A DNA stretch of 64,000 nucleotides from NCBI GenBank assembly GCA_034401795.1, contig CM067367.1, positions 83,003,426 through 83,067,425 of the forward strand. The letters are read 5' to 3'. Position numbers and translations under genes: made by a program. Shown here piece by piece: positions 60,640-64,000 of the stretch (positions are counted from its first letter, which is position 1; each line of letters starts with the position of its first letter). This DNA comes from Chaetoderma sp. LZ-2023a (taxonomy: Eukaryota > Mollusca > Caudofoveata > Chaetodermatida > Chaetodermatidae). The notes below the pieces were generated by a model. That model was not told the DNA's origin, did no database searches, and saw only the letters and a program-made list of their open reading frames with translations.

Positions 60640-61075
60640 CATCTGATTTGTATGAGATCCAGATTTCAATGATATTTTAAGCTGCACTCGCAATTCTCCA
60701 ATGGACCTTTCCAGAGTATCCATCTATCAGCTGACGTTATATGATGTCATAATCAGCTAAGCAGCCTGTAGGATGACATCATAATCATTACGTCATAAAT
60801 GATTCTATATGGCTCGTCTTTAACTCTTAATCGTCCGACACGTACGAATTGTATGTCTTTACTATTTAATAAGTATGCTTTTGAATATTTTGAAACTAAT
60901 TTGACTGGGCGCTTTTGCTGCCATAGTTCAAAATATTCAACAGCTTACATGTATAGTTTTCTACAAATTGATAGTCAGGGAGTTCAGAGATCGATCGATC
61001 CCAATACGGACGTGGTGTGGGTGAAGCTTAGATTGAGATGGGCGGGGCATAGCTCAAAATGGAAAGGTCCATTGT
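60640..61075. repeat. TIR-MITE family L copy
   Basis: It has tgatgtcat motifs, 'gaattgtatgtctttactat', a half palindrome (60885-60945), 'gatcgatcgatccc' and 'ggcggggcatagctc', the same order as 49765-50148. It ends about 30 bp before exon P. Confidence 0.7.
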
Positions 61076-61104
61076 CTTGTTATTTGTCTTAATTTGATTG
61101 ACAG

Positions 61105-61167
61105 GCTATTGAAGTGTACATATCCCGAGTGAAACCTGTGGATAAGGTTATAGAATGGACGAAAAAG
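61105..61167 (+). CDS. TDRD12: TDRD12-like gene, exon P (Tudor, SN-like part)
   Basis: This 63-bp exon (21 codons, phase 0-0) follows tttgattgacag and ends aaaaag|gtaagc. It encodes AIEVYISRVKPVDKVIEWTK. With exon O it reads LKDVPFQ|AIEVYISRVKP, the usual L-P-x-Q-A-x-x-x-x-L-x-x-I/V-x-P of extended Tudor domains. That join supports skipping the whole 9.2-kb E4-bearing intron. Confidence 0.85.
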
Positions 61168-61249
61168 GTAAGCAAAAGGTATTCAAGTAGTTTTATTAAG
61201 AATTCTTACATGTAGGGTGTTTTAGTTTTAGATTCAACTTATCATATTA

Positions 61250-61480
61250 TCCCTTTAATTCTTGAATTTGGTCAAGAAAATTTTAATTTTCTCGTAGAAC
61301 CTGTTAATTCGCATGCCAAGAGAAAATTTAATTTGACAATTTACCACTGGAATGACTGGTTCGATTATCGAGTTAGTCATTCTTGTGGTAAATGTTAAAA
61401 AAAGGCTTCTTGGCGTGTAAATTGACATTTCCTAAGACAACTGCAACAGCTGTCTGGCCAACTTGAGAATTAAAATGTTT
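61250..61480. repeat. Family P foldback MITE
   Basis: The left arm 'accactggaatgactgg' and the centre 'ggttcgattatcgag' are intact. The right arm is diverged. Confidence 0.7.
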
Positions 61481-61509
61481 TAATTGAATTGTTATTTTCA
61501 TGGTACAGA

Positions 61510-61863
61510 ATGACAATGGATGAATCTAGTTTTAGCTATTACCCACCCATCTCTAGCTAAACTTCACGCACACTGCCCTTGTTGGGATCAATCTATCCAT
61601 GCACTCCGTGCATCTAAATTTTCAGAATGCTACAGGTAAGCTGTTGAATATTTACAGCACCCAGTCAAATTAGTTTCAAAATATTCAACAGAATGTTTAT
61701 TAAATAGTAAAGACATACAATTCGTACAACTTGACAGGCTATTAAGTGTTTATGCCGGACATAATCACGTCATTCATGGCATAATTGATTGTGACATCAG
61801 CCTACATGTGATGTTGTTGATTATGACGTCATATGATTGATTGATAAACTGGATCCCTCCATT
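61510..61863. repeat. TIR-MITE family L copy, opposite orientation
   Basis: It runs from 'caatggatgaatctagtttt' and the GC-box stretch through a half palindrome to tgatgtcat motifs and 'aaactggatccctccattac'. Confidence 0.75.
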
Positions 61864-61869
61864 ACACAA

Positions 61870-62320
61870 ATATCGGCCAATGTTGCAGGCAATATTGAAA
61901 TGGGTCAAATCACAACACGAGAGCTATGTATATGTGCAGAAAAATGTAGTGTTTGTATTTAAATTTAATATTTAAATTTGAATAGTATGTTAGGGACAGT
62001 GAGCTAACCGTTTAACCCTTGAAATTCTTGTCTCAAATTCCAGGCAACAATTTTACAATTTTGAAACTAATTTTACTGAAACATGTTGCTGCTATAAAAT
62101 TAGTTTCAAAATATTCAACAATCTACCTGCAATATGGTTGCTTTGAAACTCAAACAATTTGATTTTCTAGTTCTAGAAAATTGACAAACTTGTTGGTGCT
62201 GTGGTACGAATAATGTCACTCATTAAGTTATAACTTAGAGCAACGTTGTTTTCAAAATAAACATTTGTTAATATGGTAGAGAGAACTGTTTAATGTGTAC
62301 TGAGCAAAAGAGAGTGTGAG
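61870..62320. other. Intron with one family S palindrome
   Basis: A short foldback lies at 62050-62122 ('gaaactaattttactg' mirrored by 'aaattagtttcaaaatattc'). Nothing else is recognised. Confidence 0.45.
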
Positions 62321-62321
62321 T

Positions 62322-62323
<2 letters not shown>

Positions 62324-62370
<47 letters not shown>

Positions 62371-62462
62371 AGAGAGAGGGAGAGGGAGGGAGGGCGAGTG
62401 GGTTGATGGGGGAGGGAGGGAAGCACGGAGAAAAGGGATGGGAGATGAGGGAGGGAGAGAGA
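62324..62462. repeat. (GA)n microsatellite
   Basis: Pure gaga runs at 62328-62362, then gagg-rich imperfect repeats, about 50 bp before exon Q. The Ser/Leu/Pro-rich minus-strand frame is an artefact. Confidence 0.95.
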
Positions 62463-62503
62463 TCAATGACTTAGCTCTATAAATCATCACTTGTGTATTT
62501 CAG

Positions 62504-62565
62504 GCCACTGTATTTATGTATGATACCGTGAATGGTAAGGAGCTCAGGGGCAAAATAGTTCTCAG
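62504..62565 (+). CDS. TDRD12: TDRD12-like gene, exon Q
   Basis: This 62-bp exon (phase 0 in, 2 out) follows ttgtgtatttcag and ends ctcag|gtacgt. It encodes ATVFMYDTVNGKELRGKIVL. It fits the late strands of the extended Tudor domain (V-x-x-x-x-V-x-G-x-x-L-x-G-x-I/V). Confidence 0.8.
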
Positions 62566-62694
62566 GTACGTAGAAAGGAGCTGGCAAATTCATCAGTGAA
62601 TACCAAAAGGTCCCATTGCTCAAACATTTTGTTAGTCTTACCACGAAGTCGTGCTTGCATCCATGTGTATGCGTGTTCTACGCGGGGAATCTTG

Positions 62695-63064
62695 ACGAAG
62701 TGAGGAATCCAGTTTCTCAGTCAATCATATGGCGTCACATGTAGGCTGATGTCGTAGTTATCAATTCAGTCAAGAATTACGCATATAGTCTGTCATAAAC
62801 GCTTAATAGTCCAACAAGTTGTGCGAACTGTATGTCTTTACTAGTTAATAAACATTCTTTTGAATATTTTAAAACTAATTTGACTAAGCGCTATGGCAGA
62901 AACAGCACCCAGTCAAATTAGTTTCAGAACATTCCACTCCTTACCTGTATAGTTTTCTGGAAATTGAGATTCAGAGAGAGATCGATCGATCCTAAAATGG
63001 GCAATTTGTGGGTGGAGTTTAACTAGAGAGTGCCAGGATATAGCTAAAACCGGATTCCTCCACT
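62695..63064. repeat. TIR-MITE family L, nearly complete
   Basis: It starts 'gaggaatccagtttctcagt' and ends 'agctaaaaccggattcctcc'. A family S palindrome is at 62865-62940 and 'gatcgatcgatcc' is in the right half. Confidence 0.8.
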
Positions 63065-63202
63065 GGGTTGCGAGGTTGCCTTTGGGGTTGTGAAGATCCT
63101 TCCTAATTTTGGAATCAAAGGTCAATGGTCAAGGTCATCTAAAATGGTGAGTGGGCGAGACTCTGGAATATTTTCTGGAATAACTATTTACTTGAATTTT
63201 AG

Positions 63203-63278
63203 CTCAGCTTGTCAGTTGGGCAATGGCAACGTTTTCATCCGTCATCATTGTATGCAAGAACTAGGCTGTACTTGCCCA
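63203..63278 (+). CDS. TDRD12: TDRD12-like gene, exon R (last in window)
   Basis: This 76-bp exon (phase 2 in, 0 out) follows cttgaattttag and ends ttgccca|gtaagc. The junction codon is AG|C (Ser). It encodes SACQLGNGNVFIRHHCMQEL then GCTCP. It continues the frame from exon Q. The sequence after it in the same reading frame is intronic, so the rest of the gene (family expectation: a C-terminal CS-like domain) lies beyond 64000. Confidence 0.7.
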
Positions 63279-63349
63279 GTAAGCGACCTACCTTTTGAAA
63301 CCACAAGATTGTGATTGTTTAAGTCAGGTGGTCAAATGACCACCTGTCC

Positions 63350-63492
63350 TATTCCTTTAATGGTCAAGCGAGTGTTGCTTGGTAACCGAACCACTCATTT
63401 GAATTGTACATTTTCAAAAATAGTCTCAAATGGACATTTCTCAATATCATCGTACAGGACAGTTTTGGTCATCTTGACCTTTAATGAGTTAA
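63350..63492. repeat. Partial family P MITE
   Basis: It has 'cctttaatggtcaagcg', a shortened left arm, then 'cattttcaaaaatagtctc' and 'catcttgacctttaatgag'. Confidence 0.65.
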
Positions 63493-64000
63493 AATGGAGA
63501 CATTGAAATTTCTGGGAGGAGAGGAAATTAAATATTTTAACTAATTATGGAAGATATTAATGCTTATTGCAGGGGTGAGAGTGTTGGGGGTGTGTGGGAG
63601 GAGCTGGTTGGCGTGGGCAAGGGTTAAGATTAACCCTTATCTGTGACTTTAGAAGTCATGCCCAAATGAAATCCGCCCATATTAGTGAGCCCAAAATAAA
63701 ATCCTACTGGCTGCTATTAACACAAATTATCTGATTTACACTCAATTAAATACTCAGAGAAGGATTCTGTGGCATTTTCTGGTCATTCAGAGATCTTATG
63801 GTACTATTAAATCTAAAATGACTCAAAATCCATCTTTCATATTTCAAAACTCTGGTTTTTAGGGGCATTGATGGATCCCAACCTTGATATTTTTTTAGCC
63901 CAAAGAGGTAAATCTAAAGGCCTGGTGGGTGGGTGGGGTCGTGGGAAGCTGTGTCGGTAATGTATCTTCACATCCTTGTATATACATACTACTATGTGTG
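63493..64000. other. Intronic sequence, nothing recognised
   Basis: No exon with usable splice sites, RNA gene or known repeat is visible up to the window end. G-rich patches lie at 63570-63620 and 63920-63955. Confidence 0.4.

Noticed and set aside
62290..62490. Ser/Leu/Pro-rich minus-strand protein
   Set aside because: Translation of a GA microsatellite.

Overview
The window is animal nuclear DNA. The genes are split by GT-AG introns, the repeats are eukaryotic, and there is no operon structure. The repeat style fits a marine invertebrate, most likely a mollusc or other lophotrochozoan: AGCTCACC...GGGCCTCTTG elements, foldback MITEs, and DIRS retrotransposons with leader introns. The species cannot be named from the sequence.

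One host gene spans the whole window on the + strand and runs off both ends. Eighteen exons between 2844 and 63278 join in phase to 692 codons. In order they encode a DEAD-type helicase core with degenerate motifs, a CCCH-like zinc finger, and an extended Tudor domain. This order matches TDRD12, the Tudor/helicase protein of the germline piRNA pathway. The exons total about 2.1 kb, so almost everything else is intron.

The introns are filled with tyrosine-recombinase retrotransposons of the DIRS group, all in sense orientation with the gene. Family A has four copies: E1 (11229-18090), E2 (27559-34610), E3 (38379-46087) and E4 (53006-60039). Family B (E5) is an older, internally deleted copy at about 26761-37385, and E2 sits inside it. 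Together they cover about half the window. Each family A copy has inverted terminal repeats, an internal complementary region, a spliced leader with a 17-codon first exon, Gag, an overlapping RT/RNase H/methyltransferase-like ORF, and a tyrosine recombinase ORF. E2 has every large frame open. E4 is young but carries one frameshift and nonsense codons. E1 and E3 are decayed.

The most unusual signals are in these elements. (1) A seven-cysteine module with identical spacing in both families lies in the leader, one frame away from Gag. (2) A single TGA separates Gag from a same-frame ORF that stays open across the whole RT region to the recombinase. (3) Copy-specific variants in the element ends match the internal complementary region of the same copy. 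(4) NRF1-type palindromes lie in the terminal repeats.

Other content: a nested hAT > TIR element > E4 structure (51973-60579), a 5'-truncated LINE inside E3, foldback MITEs with TTAA ends, larger TIR MITEs, two kinds of composite tandem-repeat element, a 33-bp minisatellite and several microsatellites. No tRNA, rRNA or CRISPR array was seen.
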